A DNA stretch of 32,824 nt, taken from positions 1 to 32,824 of the forward strand of contig JANOQM010000074.1 in the NCBI GenBank assembly GCA_031422295.1. The letters run 5' to 3'. The position numbers and the translations under genes were made by a program. The stretch is from JANOMH01 sp031422295. GTDB taxonomy: Bacteria; Pseudomonadota; Alphaproteobacteria; Rhodobacterales; Rhodobacteraceae. Below, piece by piece: positions 23,999 to 32,783 of this stretch (positions are counted from its first letter, which is position 1; the number at the start of each line of letters is the position of its first letter). The notes below the pieces were generated by a model. That model was not told the DNA's origin and did not search any database. It saw only the letters and a list, made by a program, of their open reading frames with translations.

Positions 23999-26643
23999 TC
24001 AGCCGCCTCGCACACCACAGGCCGGGCCAGCAACGCGGCCAGTTCGGGTTTGCACGACCCGCAATTGGTGCCCGCCCCCAAGGCCGCACCGATCGCCGCG
24101 ACAGATAACAACCCGCCTTGCTCAATCGCCGTCAAAATCGTGTTCACCCCGACCCCAAAACAGGCGCATATGACCGGCCCCGGATCAGGCATATCAGCCC
24201 GGGGGCGTCCTGCAAGGGCCCCGTTGCCGGATTGGCCCAACAACCCCGCCAGATGATCGCGTGACACGGCAACCGGGGTCGGCCCGGTGAAAAGTGCGGC
24301 CTGCAAAATGCCGTCCTGCAGCAGGGCAATCCGCGCCAGCCCGCGTTTGCGGTCGATGACACTCAGCGCAACCGCGCCCGGCAGGTCAAACAGGGCGCGG
24401 GCATAGATTTCCCAATCAGCGGGGGTGGTCGTGTCCGCCAGTTCCATCCGCCAGCCAGCCGCAGTGCGGGCGCGGGCGGCATAGGGGGTTTGCAACGCGG
24501 GTGCAGTGGTGCTGACCGCAAAGCCATACCAGGCGGCGGGGTAGGGGGCGACCTGCGCCACCGCCGCCTTCAGCTCAGGCTGCCCGGAAACCGGGTCAAC
24601 TTGCCCGCCGATCAGTGCGCAAATCCGGCCCGAAGGGGCCTGTTCATCGGTCCAATGCATCGGCGCAAACACCTGTCCCGGCTGCACCCGGTCGGTGATC
24701 AACACCCGCAGGATTGCGGTGCCATGGGCATTGCTGACCTGCACCAGATGGGCGGGGTGAATATGCAGCCAGGCCGCATCGGCGGGATGTATCTCAAGGA
24801 ACGGCTCGGCCAGATGCTGGCTTAAACGCGCCGATTTTCCGCTGCGCGTCATCGTGTGCCATTGGTCGCGGATACGCCCGGTGTTCAGGCGGAACGGATG
24901 GGCGGCGGTGGTTTGGGCCACGGGCGCGCGATGGGTCAGGGGCAGCATCCGGCCTTTGCGGTCAGGCGTGAAAAACTGCCCGTCACCAAAGAACCTGCCG
25001 CCGGTTTTGGTATCTGAAACGGGCCAGCGTGTCGGTTGCATCGCGTTATATTGCGCATCGGTCAGGCCGGACAGGCCCGAGATGTCAAAGTCCAATCCCA
25101 AGGTTCCGGCGATACCTGACAGGGCCGCGTGTTCGCGGAACACCTCGGCGGGACCGGTGTAGTCAAATGCCTGCGCCCAACCCATCCGGCGGGCAACATC
25201 GGCCAGAATATCCCAATCATGCCGGGCTTTACCGGGCGCGGGCAAGACCGGGCGTTGGCGGCTGACAGTCCTGTCGGAATTTGTGACAGTCCCGTCTTTT
25301 TCGCCCCAGGTAGTCGCGGGCAGGATCACATCGGCCAATCTGGCGCTGTCGGTTGTGGCACTGCAATCGCTGACGACAACGAAATCGCAACCCGAAATCG
25401 CGGCCCGCACTGCGTCAGCCTCGGGCATGCTGGCCGCCGGATTGGTGCAAATAATCCACAGTGCCTTGATCCGTTTGTCGGCCACGGCGCGGAACATATC
25501 GACGGCCTTCAGACCCGGTTTGGTGGCCATTGTGGGCGCGTTCCAGAAGGTCTGCACAGCAGCGCGGTGGTCGGGATTTTCAAGCTCCAGATGGCAGGCG
25601 AGCATATTGGCCATGCCCCCCACCTCGCGCCCGCCCATCGCATTGGGCTGGCCCGTCACCGAAAATGGCCCGATACCGGGGCGGCCAATGCGCCCGGTGG
25701 CAAGGTGGCAGTTGATGATCGCGTTCACCTTGTCAGTGCCGCTGGAGGATTGGTTGACCCCTTGGGAAAACACGGTCACGACTTTTTGGGTGCCGGCCCA
25801 AAGTTTGACAAAGCGGGCGAGGTCGGCGGACGAAAGCCCGGTCACTGATACATCATCGGCGCGGGCGGCAGCGACGGCGGCGTCCAGCCCAGTGACATGG
25901 TCGGTCGTGTAATCGGTGATGTGCCCGCCGTCAGCGATGGCGCACAACAGGTGGTTGAACAGCGCCACATCCGACCCGGGGGCTACGGGCAGGTGCAAAT
26001 CGGCAAGGTCGGTTGTAGCGGTGCGGCGCGGGTCGACGGTGATGATTTTCAAGCCCGAACGGGCTGCTTTGGCCGCCACAATCCGTTGGAACAGGACTGG
26101 GTGGCACCATGCCAGATTAGAGCCGACCAGCACTATCAGATCGGCCAGTTCCAAGTCCTCGTACCTCCCGGGAACCGTATCTGAACCAAAGGCGCGGCGG
26201 TGTCCCGCAACTGTGGAGGCCATGCAAAGCCTTGAATTGGTGTCGATATTGGCCGATCCGATGAAGCCTTTCATCAGCTTGTTGGCGACATAATAATCCT
26301 CGGTCAGCATTTGCCCCGAGACATAAAACGCCACGGAATCGGGGCCTTGTTCGGCAACCGCCGCCTTGAATTTGCCTGCCACAAGGTCCAGCGCTGCATC
26401 CCAAGTCGCAGGCTTGCCCCCCACGAGCGGTTCCAGAATCCGCCCTTCCAGCCCCACGGTTTCGCCCAATGCAGTGCCCTTGGAACACAACCGCCCCATG
26501 TTCGCCGGATGGTCCGGATCGCCGCGCACCGCTACACCGCCTTTGCCATCCGGGCGCAACAGCACCCCGCAACCGACGCCGCAATAGGGGCAGGTCGAGC
26601 GGACCTCGGGCAGCGCCGCGCCGTCCATTAAGCCCTTATCCAT
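23995..26643 (-). CDS. nasA: Assimilatory nitrate reductase, catalytic subunit
   Basis: This is an 882-residue cytoplasmic molybdenum enzyme that reduces nitrate to nitrite. The N-terminal [4Fe-4S] site is CPYCGVGC (Cys18, 21, 25) plus Cys53 in RLCSKG. The Mo-bis-MGD domains follow, with INCHLATGRIGRPGIGPFSV and GQPNAMGGREVGGM typical of the Nas/Nap group. A molydopterin-dinucleotide-binding C-terminal domain begins at about 590. The last about 60 residues form a BFD-like [2Fe-2S] domain (CACFGVG ... NCGSC), which probably receives electrons. I chose ATG 26643, which overlaps the nirD stop by one base; TTG 26646 is less likely. No separate electron-transfer partner (NasB-type flavoprotein) is in the window. 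Confidence 0.95.
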   Translation of the reverse strand: MDKGLMDGAALPEVRSTCPYCGVGCGVLLRPDGKGGVAVRGDPDHPANMGRLCSKGTALGETVGLEGRILEPLVGGKPATWDAALDLVAGKFKAAVAEQGPDSVAFYVSGQMLTEDYYVANKLMKGFIGSANIDTNSRLCMASTVAGHRRAFGSDTVPGRYEDLELADLIVLVGSNLAWCHPVLFQRIVAAKAARSGLKIITVDPRRTATTDLADLHLPVAPGSDVALFNHLLCAIADGGHITDYTTDHVTGLDAAVAAARADDVSVTGLSSADLARFVKLWAGTQKVVTVFSQGVNQSSSGTDKVNAIINCHLATGRIGRPGIGPFSVTGQPNAMGGREVGGMANMLACHLELENPDHRAAVQTFWNAPTMATKPGLKAVDMFRAVADKRIKALWIICTNPAASMPEADAVRAAISGCDFVVVSDCSATTDSARLADVILPATTWGEKDGTVTNSDRTVSRQRPVLPAPGKARHDWDILADVARRMGWAQAFDYTGPAEVFREHAALSGIAGTLGLDFDISGLSGLTDAQYNAMQPTRWPVSDTKTGGRFFGDGQFFTPDRKGRMLPLTHRAPVAQTTAAHPFRLNTGRIRDQWHTMTRSGKSARLSQHLAEPFLEIHPADAAWLHIHPAHLVQVSNAHGTAILRVLITDRVQPGQVFAPMHWTDEQAPSGRICALIGGQVDPVSGQPELKAAVAQVAPYPAAWYGFAVSTTAPALQTPYAARARTAAGWRMELADTTTPADWEIYARALFDLPGAVALSVIDRKRGLARIALLQDGILQAALFTGPTPVAVSRDHLAGLLGQSGNGALAGRPRADMPDPGPVICACFGVGVNTILTAIEQGGLLSVAAIGAALGAGTNCGSCKPELAALLARPVVCEAAE

Positions 26644-26975
26644 CAAGCGGCCGACCGTTTCGTCAGATCACGCGCATCAAGCAAAATCCGCCCCTGTGAC
26701 ACTTGCACCGCATAGGTCGCAATCTGCCCCACATCAGCCCCCTGCGCCTGTCCGGTTTCCAGCGAAAACACCCAGGAATGCAGCGGGCAGGTCACTGATT
26801 TGCCATGTACGATCCCCTCGGACAATGGCCCGCCTTTGTGCGGGCAACGGTCGGAGGTGGCGAACACTTCGTTCAGGTCAGTGCGGAACAACGCCACGCA
26901 GCCCAGCGCCGTCCTGATGATCCGCGCGCCGCGCAAGGGGATGTCGTCGATTGCGCCAATGTCCATCCAGTTCAT
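26643..26975 (-). CDS. nirD: Nitrite reductase (NADH) small subunit
   Basis: This is a 110-residue Rieske-type subunit of the assimilatory NADH-nitrite reductase. It has the [2Fe-2S] Rieske pattern: Cys44-x-His46 in CPHKGGPLSEG and Cys63-x2-His66 in CPLHSWVF. The opening MNWMDIGAIDDIPLRGARII is typical of NirD. The start ATG 26975 overlaps the nirB stop (ATGA). The frame extends back to 27167, but that part is antisense-like sequence inside nirB. The stop overlaps the nasA start. It is presumed to support NirB. Confidence 0.94.
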   Translation of the reverse strand: MNWMDIGAIDDIPLRGARIIRTALGCVALFRTDLNEVFATSDRCPHKGGPLSEGIVHGKSVTCPLHSWVFSLETGQAQGADVGQIATYAVQVSQGRILLDARDLTKRSAA

Positions 26976-29413
26976 TCCGCGGCCTCCAATGTCAGGTCGG
27001 CCATTGGCGCGAACGCCTGCATCGCGGTGGCATTCGACCGTTCGGCCCAGGGGTCTTTTTGATAGATCGTCTGCGACAGATCGAACCTTGCAATCAGGGC
27101 GGCGCGTTCGGTCAGGTCGGCGACGACACGGGCCTGCACCCAAGGCAAACCGACCTTGGCCAGCCATTTGTAAGGCCGGTCAAGGTATTTGGCGTTTTCC
27201 CGATACAGTTGGACAAAGGCAACGGTTACGGCGATGGCCTCAGCCTCGGTCGGCACTTTGCACAGCGGTTCGGTATGCTTCAGATCCATCCCCGCAGCGC
27301 CGCCCACGCCAACCTCAAACCCCGAATCCACACAGATAATCCCGACATCCTTGCAGGTGCTTTCGGCACAATTGCGCGGACAGCCCGACACCGCCAGCTT
27401 GACCTTGTGCGGCGTCCAGGCCCCCCACAGCCGCCGTTCCAGCTTGACCCCCAGCCCGGTGGAATCCTGTGTGCCAAACCGGCAATGGTCGGTGCCGACA
27501 CAGGTTTTCACCGTGCGCAGGCCCTTGGAATAGGCGTGCCCGGATACCAGCCCGGCCCGGTTCAGATCGGCCCACATGGCGGGCAAATCCTCTTTACGGA
27601 CCCCCAGCAGGTCGATCCGCTGGCCACCAGTCACCTTGACTGTGGGCACGTTATATTTGTCGGCGGCATCGGCAATAGCCCGCAGTTCCCGTGGGTTGGT
27701 CAGCCCGCCCCACATCCGCGGGACCACAGAATAGGTGCCGTCTTTTTGGATATTGGCGTGGTTGCGTTCGTTGACGAACCGCGATTGCGCATCGTCTACA
27801 TATTCCAGCGGCCAGTCCGCCAGCAGGTAAAAGTTCACAGCCGGACGGCAGGTCGGGCAGCCATTCGGGGTTTTCCAGCCGAGCGTTTGCCAGACCGCAG
27901 GCTGTGATTTGAGTTCCTGCGATTTGATCAGGCGGCGCACGTCTTCATGCGTCAGGTCTGTGCATTTGCAGATCGGTTTAGCCGTGGGCAGCACGAAATC
28001 AGCACCCAAAGTGACGGCCAGAACCTGTTCCACCAACCCGGTGCAGGTGCCGCAGGAACTGCTGGCCTTGGTCTGGGCGCGGATATCATCCAACGTCCGC
28101 GCCCCCCCCGCGATTGCGGTGACGATCTTGCCTTTGCAAATGCCGTTGCAGCCGCAAATCTCCGCCTCAGGCGGCAATGCTGCAACGGCCGCCAGAGGGT
28201 CCGGTTGGGTGCCCCCCTGAAAAGCCGGGCCAAAGATCAGGGTGTCGCGCATCGGCGCGATACCAGTGCCGTCTTTGATCAGGCCAAAGAACCAGTTGCC
28301 ATCGGCGGTATCGCCATACATGACCGCGCCGATGAGTTTGTCATTTTCGATGACCAGCCGTTTATAGACCCCGCGCGACGGGTCGCGGAACACGATATCC
28401 TCGCGCGTGTCGCTCTCGGCAAAGTCACCGGCACTGAACAGATCGCAGCCTGTGACTTTGAGTTTCGTCGCGGTCTGGACGGGTTGAAAGGCCGCATTTT
28501 CCCCGGCCAAGGTTTTGGCCACAACCTTGGCCTGATCGTATAGTGGCGCGACAAGGCCGAATAATTGCTTGTTATGCTCCACACATTCGCCCACGGCGAG
28601 GATATTGGGATCAGAGGTAACCATCTGGTCATTCACAACAATCCCGCGCCCGATCTCCAGATGCGCATCGGTCGCCAGCCGGATTTCGGGGCGGATGCCC
28701 ACGGCCATGACGACGATATCGGCGGGGTAAGTTGTGCCATCCTCCAACGTGACCGCCTCGACCTTGCCATGCCCCAGAATGGCCTTGGTCGCACCTTTGC
28801 AATGCACATGAATGCCGCGCGAGGTCAGCTCCCTTTGCAGCAGATAGCCCGCCGCAGGGTCCAACTGCCGCTCCATCAAATGCCCCATGATGTGGATCAC
28901 GGTCACATTCATGCCGCGCAGTTTCAGCCCCGCCGCAGCCTCCAGCCCCAGCAGACCGCCACCGATGACCACGGCGGAACCGCCGGGTTTGGCGCTGACC
29001 GCTATCATCTTGTTGGTATCATCAAGATCGCGGTAGGCCATGACGCCGGGCAGGTCGCGCCCGGCCACGGGGATCATGAACGGGGCCGACCCGGTGGCGA
29101 TCAGCAGCTTGTCATAGGGGGTTTCGCCCCCGGCGCTTATCACAACCTTGCGGTCACGGTCGATCTTGGTGACCGTCTCGCCAAACCGGCAAGTGACGTT
29201 ATGGACGGCATACCAGGCGGCATCGTGGGTGACGATATCGTCATAGGTTTTCTCGCCCGACAACACCGGCGACAGCATGATCCGGTTGTAATTGCCACGC
29301 GGTTCGGCCCCGAACAGGGTGACGTGATACAGGTGCGGATGCTGGTTCAGCAGCAATTCGATGGCACGGCCAGAGGCCATGCCCGCGCCGATGACGACGA
29401 GGTTTTGGGTCAT
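26972..29413 (-). CDS. nirB: Nitrite reductase (NADH) large subunit
   Basis: This 813-residue cytoplasmic enzyme reduces nitrite to ammonium with NADH, using FAD, siroheme and iron-sulfur centres. An FAD/NAD domain spans about 1-285 (IGAGMASG at 8-15; VIGGGLLGLEAA at 149-160). A BFD-like [2Fe-2S] pair follows (Cys420, 422, 426 with 454, 457), then a second Cys cluster (482, 484, 519, 522). The nitrite/sulfite reductase halves follow, ending in the siroheme-[4Fe-4S] motif (Cys638, Cys644, Cys678, Cys682). Length is close to the usual size. It heads the overlapping nirB-nirD-nasA-trpD2-cysG set. Only 53 bp separate its start from the divergent BrnT-like gene. Confidence 0.96.
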   Translation of the reverse strand: MTQNLVVIGAGMASGRAIELLLNQHPHLYHVTLFGAEPRGNYNRIMLSPVLSGEKTYDDIVTHDAAWYAVHNVTCRFGETVTKIDRDRKVVISAGGETPYDKLLIATGSAPFMIPVAGRDLPGVMAYRDLDDTNKMIAVSAKPGGSAVVIGGGLLGLEAAAGLKLRGMNVTVIHIMGHLMERQLDPAAGYLLQRELTSRGIHVHCKGATKAILGHGKVEAVTLEDGTTYPADIVVMAVGIRPEIRLATDAHLEIGRGIVVNDQMVTSDPNILAVGECVEHNKQLFGLVAPLYDQAKVVAKTLAGENAAFQPVQTATKLKVTGCDLFSAGDFAESDTREDIVFRDPSRGVYKRLVIENDKLIGAVMYGDTADGNWFFGLIKDGTGIAPMRDTLIFGPAFQGGTQPDPLAAVAALPPEAEICGCNGICKGKIVTAIAGGARTLDDIRAQTKASSSCGTCTGLVEQVLAVTLGADFVLPTAKPICKCTDLTHEDVRRLIKSQELKSQPAVWQTLGWKTPNGCPTCRPAVNFYLLADWPLEYVDDAQSRFVNERNHANIQKDGTYSVVPRMWGGLTNPRELRAIADAADKYNVPTVKVTGGQRIDLLGVRKEDLPAMWADLNRAGLVSGHAYSKGLRTVKTCVGTDHCRFGTQDSTGLGVKLERRLWGAWTPHKVKLAVSGCPRNCAESTCKDVGIICVDSGFEVGVGGAAGMDLKHTEPLCKVPTEAEAIAVTVAFVQLYRENAKYLDRPYKWLAKVGLPWVQARVVADLTERAALIARFDLSQTIYQKDPWAERSNATAMQAFAPMADLTLEAAE

Positions 29414-29466
29414 CTGTGGGCTCCGTTTAAGCGTTTCTTAACCATGATCCGGATAGGCTGAGGGGC

Positions 29467-29742
29467 ATGGAGATTGACTGGGATGAGGAGAAGGATTCCG
29501 TAAACCGGGCCAAGCACGGGGTTGGGCTGGGTGATGCGGCGCGGTTGGAATGGGACGCGGGCAAGCGACGCCGGGATACCCGATTTGACTATGGCGAAGT
29601 GCGTTATGGGGTTCTGGTGACCCTGGATGGGCGGCTGCATGTCTGCATTCACACTATCCGCAATGGAGTTTATCGGATAATCTCGTTGCGCAAGGCGAAC
29701 ACCCGCGAGGAACGCAGATATGAGCAAACTGATCCCGAATGA
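29467..29742 (+). CDS. brnT: BrnT-family toxin
   Basis: This is a 91-residue small basic protein of the BrnT ribonuclease-toxin family of type II toxin-antitoxin modules; BrnT has a RelE-like fold. The family signature is clear: an opening IDWDEEKDSVNRAKHGV (about 3-19), RFDYGEVRYGVL (about 39-50), then YRIISLRKANTREERRY (about 69-85). A GAGGGG ribosome-binding site precedes ATG 29467. It overlaps the next ORF by 23 bases, as toxin-antitoxin pairs often do. The gene is on the opposite strand to the nitrate genes, whose nirB starts only 53 bp away. BrnT activity is usually repressed by BrnA at the protein and promoter level. Confidence 0.88.
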   Translation: MEIDWDEEKDSVNRAKHGVGLGDAARLEWDAGKRRRDTRFDYGEVRYGVLVTLDGRLHVCIHTIRNGVYRIISLRKANTREERRYEQTDPE

Positions 29743-30004
29743 TCCGCCGGGTGTGCCCGACGACGAAAGCCCGGAATGGACCGATGCAGACTTTCTGTGG
29801 TCGGTCAACGGTGCCGATTTTGGTGGCCATATCGGTGCAATTGCCTTCCTCGACCAACGGGAGGCGATTTTGACGGCCGGGATGGCCGCCGGTATCCCAC
29901 GCGAAGCTTTCCTGAAATTTGCGCCCAACAAACCGGGGTTTGAGGCACGGGTCGCCGCTGCTTTTGGACCACTTGCCAAAGCGGTTGGTCTGGCCGCCGA
30001 ATAA
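29720..30004 (+). CDS. Probable antitoxin partner of BrnT (divergent BrnA-like)
   Basis: This is a 94-residue protein directly after and overlapping the BrnT-like gene. The N-terminal PPGVPDDESPEWTDADF (about 9-25) resembles the opening of BrnA antitoxins (DDENPEWT). The C-terminal half is not a standard BrnA ribbon-helix-helix. By eye, the segment FAPNKPGFEARVAAAF (about 66-81) is similar to the usual FRATGPGWQTRINAAL helix of BrnA, so it may be a diverged version of that fold. GAGGAA precedes ATG 29720. It faces the tandem ATPase gene, 13 bp away. The BrnA call is based on position plus partial similarity; a search against the BrnA family would settle it. Confidence 0.55.
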   Translation: MSKLIPNDPPGVPDDESPEWTDADFLWSVNGADFGGHIGAIAFLDQREAILTAGMAAGIPREAFLKFAPNKPGFEARVAAAFGPLAKAVGLAAE

Positions 30005-30017
30005 CCCCAGTCCCCCA

Positions 30018-31682
30018 TCATTCCGCCGCCATCGCCACAGGCTTGGCCACCAGCCTCGCGCCATGTTCATATTCCGTCAGGAAATCAAGCACGTCCTGCC
30101 GGTAGGCGTAATAGTCCGGGTGCTCCAGCAGCGCCTTGCGGGTGCGGGGGCGGGGCAGGTTGACCTTTGTGATCTTGCCAATGGTCGCCTGCGGCCCGTT
30201 GGTCATCATCACCACGCGGTCGGCCAACAGGATCGCCTCGTCCACGTCATGGGTGACGCAGATTGCGGTGACTTTGGTGCGCGACCACACCTCCATCAGG
30301 ACCTCTTGCAACTCCCAGCGGGTGAGAGAGTCCAGCATGCCAAAGGGTTCGTCCAGTAACAGCAGTTTGGGTGACAGGGCAAAGGCGCGGGCAATGCCGA
30401 CGCGTTGCTTCATGCCGTTGGACAGGCTGGAGGCCATTTTATCCATGGAATTGGCGAGGCCGACGCGTTCGAGGTAGTATTCGACCACCTCTTGCCGCTC
30501 GGTCTGGGTCGCGCGTGGATAAACCTTGTCCACGCCGATGGCGACGTTCTGCTTGGCGGTCAGCCAGGGGAACAGGTTGGGCGACTGGAACACCACGGCG
30601 CGTTCAGGGTCCGCCCCTTCGACATGCGTGCCGTCGAGTTTGATCGCCCCTTTGGAGATGTCGTTCAGGCCCGCGGCCATGGTCAGCACGGTGGATTTGC
30701 CACAGCCGGAATGGCCGATCAGGCTGATGAATTCGCCCTTTTGCACCTTGAGGTCAAAGTTTTCGACCACGCACAACGGCCCTTTGGGCGTGGCATAAAC
30801 CTTGTGCAGTTGGCTGAAATCGACAAAGCGGTCGGTAATCAGGCCGTCCTGCGCCGTGGCGACCGCCTTGGGGATGCCATGGATCGGCGTCACTTTGGGC
30901 AAGACACGGGTTTCGGCGACTTTGGCGTCAATCCCGATTTCCATCAGATAGTTCGTCACCGCGCCACGCAAGGATTTGAACGCCGCATCATGGTTCATTG
31001 CCACACGGTCGCGCGGGCGGGGTAAATCCACAGTGAATTCAGTGCCTAACCGCCCCTCGGGCGTCAGCGTCAGGATGCGGTCGGCCAGCAGGATGGCTTC
31101 GTCCACGTCGTTCGTGATGAGGATGCAGGTTTTGCGGTCCGCTTCAAGGATTGCCAGAATCTCGTCCGCCAGTTTGGCGCGGGTCAGGGCGTCCAGCGCC
31201 GACAGGGGTTCGTCCAGCAACAACAGGTCCGGTGCCAGGGCCAAGGCGCGGGCCACGGCCACACGTTGGCGCATGCCCCCCGACAGTTCGGCGGGGCGGC
31301 GCAGAGCGGCGTGCGACAGGCCGACCATGCCGATGAAATAGTCGGCGCGGGCGGTTTTTTCGGCCTTGGACAGTTTCGGCGACACCGCCTGCACCGCCAG
31401 CAACACATTGCCGCGCACGGTGAGCCACGGCATCAGACTGTAGCTTTGGAACACCAGTCCGCGTTCGGGGGCGGGGCCGGTGATCGGTTTGTCGCGGTAG
31501 GTCACTGAGCCGGAATCGGGCGCGTCCAGCCCGGCGATCAGGTTTATCAGCGTCGTCTTGCCGGTGCCGGAAAATCCCACGATGGCGACAAACTCGCCTT
31601 CCGCCACCGACATGCTGATATCGCGCAGGACCGGGTTTTCACCGAAGCCTTTGGACACGTTGGATAATGACAGGATGTTCAT
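30018..31682 (-). CDS. Nitrate ABC transporter tandem ATPase (NrtC/NrtD-like fusion)
   Basis: This is a 554-residue cytoplasmic ATPase subunit with two complete ABC domains in one chain. Domain 1 (about 1-250) has Walker A GFSGTGKTT at 36-44, signature LSGGMRQR at about 133-140 and Walker B LLLLDEP. Domain 2 (about 285-540) has Walker A GHSGCGKST at about 323-331, signature LSNGMKQR at about 420-427, and LLLLDEP. The LSNGMKQR form and sequence style match cyanobacterial NrtC/NrtD nitrate transport ATPases. Domain 1 has Asn at the H-loop (ITNDVDEA, position 191) where domain 2 has His (VTHDVDEA), so the sites are asymmetric. The upstream permease stop overlaps the alternative GTG start at 31691; ATG 31682 is the better family start. 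Confidence 0.9.
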   Translation of the reverse strand: MNILSLSNVSKGFGENPVLRDISMSVAEGEFVAIVGFSGTGKTTLINLIAGLDAPDSGSVTYRDKPITGPAPERGLVFQSYSLMPWLTVRGNVLLAVQAVSPKLSKAEKTARADYFIGMVGLSHAALRRPAELSGGMRQRVAVARALALAPDLLLLDEPLSALDALTRAKLADEILAILEADRKTCILITNDVDEAILLADRILTLTPEGRLGTEFTVDLPRPRDRVAMNHDAAFKSLRGAVTNYLMEIGIDAKVAETRVLPKVTPIHGIPKAVATAQDGLITDRFVDFSQLHKVYATPKGPLCVVENFDLKVQKGEFISLIGHSGCGKSTVLTMAAGLNDISKGAIKLDGTHVEGADPERAVVFQSPNLFPWLTAKQNVAIGVDKVYPRATQTERQEVVEYYLERVGLANSMDKMASSLSNGMKQRVGIARAFALSPKLLLLDEPFGMLDSLTRWELQEVLMEVWSRTKVTAICVTHDVDEAILLADRVVMMTNGPQATIGKITKVNLPRPRTRKALLEHPDYYAYRQDVLDFLTEYEHGARLVAKPVAMAAE

Positions 31683-31687
31683 GCCAT

Positions 31688-32761
31688 TCACCGATTATTC
31701 GTATAGGTAAACGCGGCCTGAATGGCATACATCACCCGGTCCAGCGCGAACCCGATCAACCCGATGGTCAGCACGGCGACCATGATCCGGGCGAGGCTTT
31801 GCGACGATCCGTTCTGGAACTCGTCCCAGACAAACTTGCCCAGACCGGGGTTCTGCGCCAGCATTTCGGCGGCGATCAGCACCATCCAGCCCACGCCCAG
31901 CGACAGCCGCAACCCGGTAAAGATCAGCGGCAGGGCCGAGGGCAGGACCAGTTTAGTGATCTTGGTCCAGACGCCCATTTTCAGGACTTTGGACACATTG
32001 ACCAGATCCTTGTCGATGCTGGCCACGCCCAAAGCGGTGTTGATCAGCGTCGGCCACAGCGAACACAGCGTCACGGTGATGGCCGAGGTCAGGAAGGATT
32101 TGGCGAAGAAGCCGTCGTTGGTGGCATAGGCGGCGGACACCACCATGGTGACGATGGGCAGCCAGGCCAGCGGCGATACCGGTTTGAAGATCTGGATCAG
32201 CGGGTTCAGCGCGGCGTTGGCCGTGGGCGACAGGCCCGCCAGAATGCCCAAGGGGATGGCGATGACGCTGGCGATGATGAACCCGAAAAACACGGTTTTG
32301 ATCGAGGTCCAGATTTGGTCGTAATAGGATGGCGCGCCGGTATAGGCCATGTCGTTGACATCCTCGGGGCGGCCTTTGGCGATCATCTCGGCATTGCGTT
32401 CGTCAAGGCGCACGGTGAATTCGGCCTCTTTGGCGGATTTTTCGGCGGCATCCTGATGCAGGTTCACCGCCTCGGCCCAGACAGCACCGGGGCCGGGGAT
32501 GGACCCCAGCGAGGTTTGCACCATTGGGGCGAAGGTGGCCCAGAGCATCAGGAACAGGGTGATTGACAGGACCGGCACACCGGCCAGCCGCCAGATTTGC
32601 GCCAGTTGGCCGCGCGGATTATCCCCGGCAATGGCCCGCAGGATCGGGGTGAAGAAGCCGAGGCCCACGGCGGACAGGACGGTGTCGGCCTTGGTGATCC
32701 GGGTGAAGATACGGGCGCGGCGGGCCTCTCGGGCGGCGAAATCGGGGTCGGTGGTGGTCAT
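31688..32761 (-). CDS. nrtB: Nitrate ABC transporter permease (NrtB-like)
   Basis: This is a 357-residue inner-membrane permease of the binding-protein-dependent ABC family, NrtB/TauC-like. Hydrophobic segments occur at about 55-78, 157-180, 186-215 and 222-245, with further ones near the C-terminus. The N-terminal cytoplasmic/periplasmic portion (about 78-150) is long and charged. The EAA-like coupling loop is in the region of VNVSKVLKMGVWTKITKLVLPSALPLIFTGLRL, which contacts the ATPase. AAGGAT precedes ATG 32761. The stop lies 5 bp before the ATPase ATG. The expected nitrate-binding protein (NrtA-like) would lie beyond the right edge. Specificity for nitrate is inferred from the neighbouring nir/nas genes. 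Confidence 0.9.
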   Translation of the reverse strand: MTTTDPDFAAREARRARIFTRITKADTVLSAVGLGFFTPILRAIAGDNPRGQLAQIWRLAGVPVLSITLFLMLWATFAPMVQTSLGSIPGPGAVWAEAVNLHQDAAEKSAKEAEFTVRLDERNAEMIAKGRPEDVNDMAYTGAPSYYDQIWTSIKTVFFGFIIASVIAIPLGILAGLSPTANAALNPLIQIFKPVSPLAWLPIVTMVVSAAYATNDGFFAKSFLTSAITVTLCSLWPTLINTALGVASIDKDLVNVSKVLKMGVWTKITKLVLPSALPLIFTGLRLSLGVGWMVLIAAEMLAQNPGLGKFVWDEFQNGSSQSLARIMVAVLTIGLIGFALDRVMYAIQAAFTYTNNR

Positions 32762-32783
32762 TCGGTATCCTTTGGAATGGGGT

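Noticed and set aside
26951..27907. 318-codon plus-strand frame opposite nirB and nirD
   Set aside because: It is a complement shadow of nirB; nirB has complete domains and cofactor motifs and the shadow has none.
28565..29461. 298-codon plus-strand frame opposite the nirB N-terminus
   Set aside because: It is a complement shadow rich in His, Gln and Gly without a recognisable domain; nirB and its FAD motifs occupy the minus strand.
31667..32566. 299-codon plus-strand frame opposite nrtB
   Set aside because: It is a low-complexity His/Gly/Gln-rich complement shadow of the permease.
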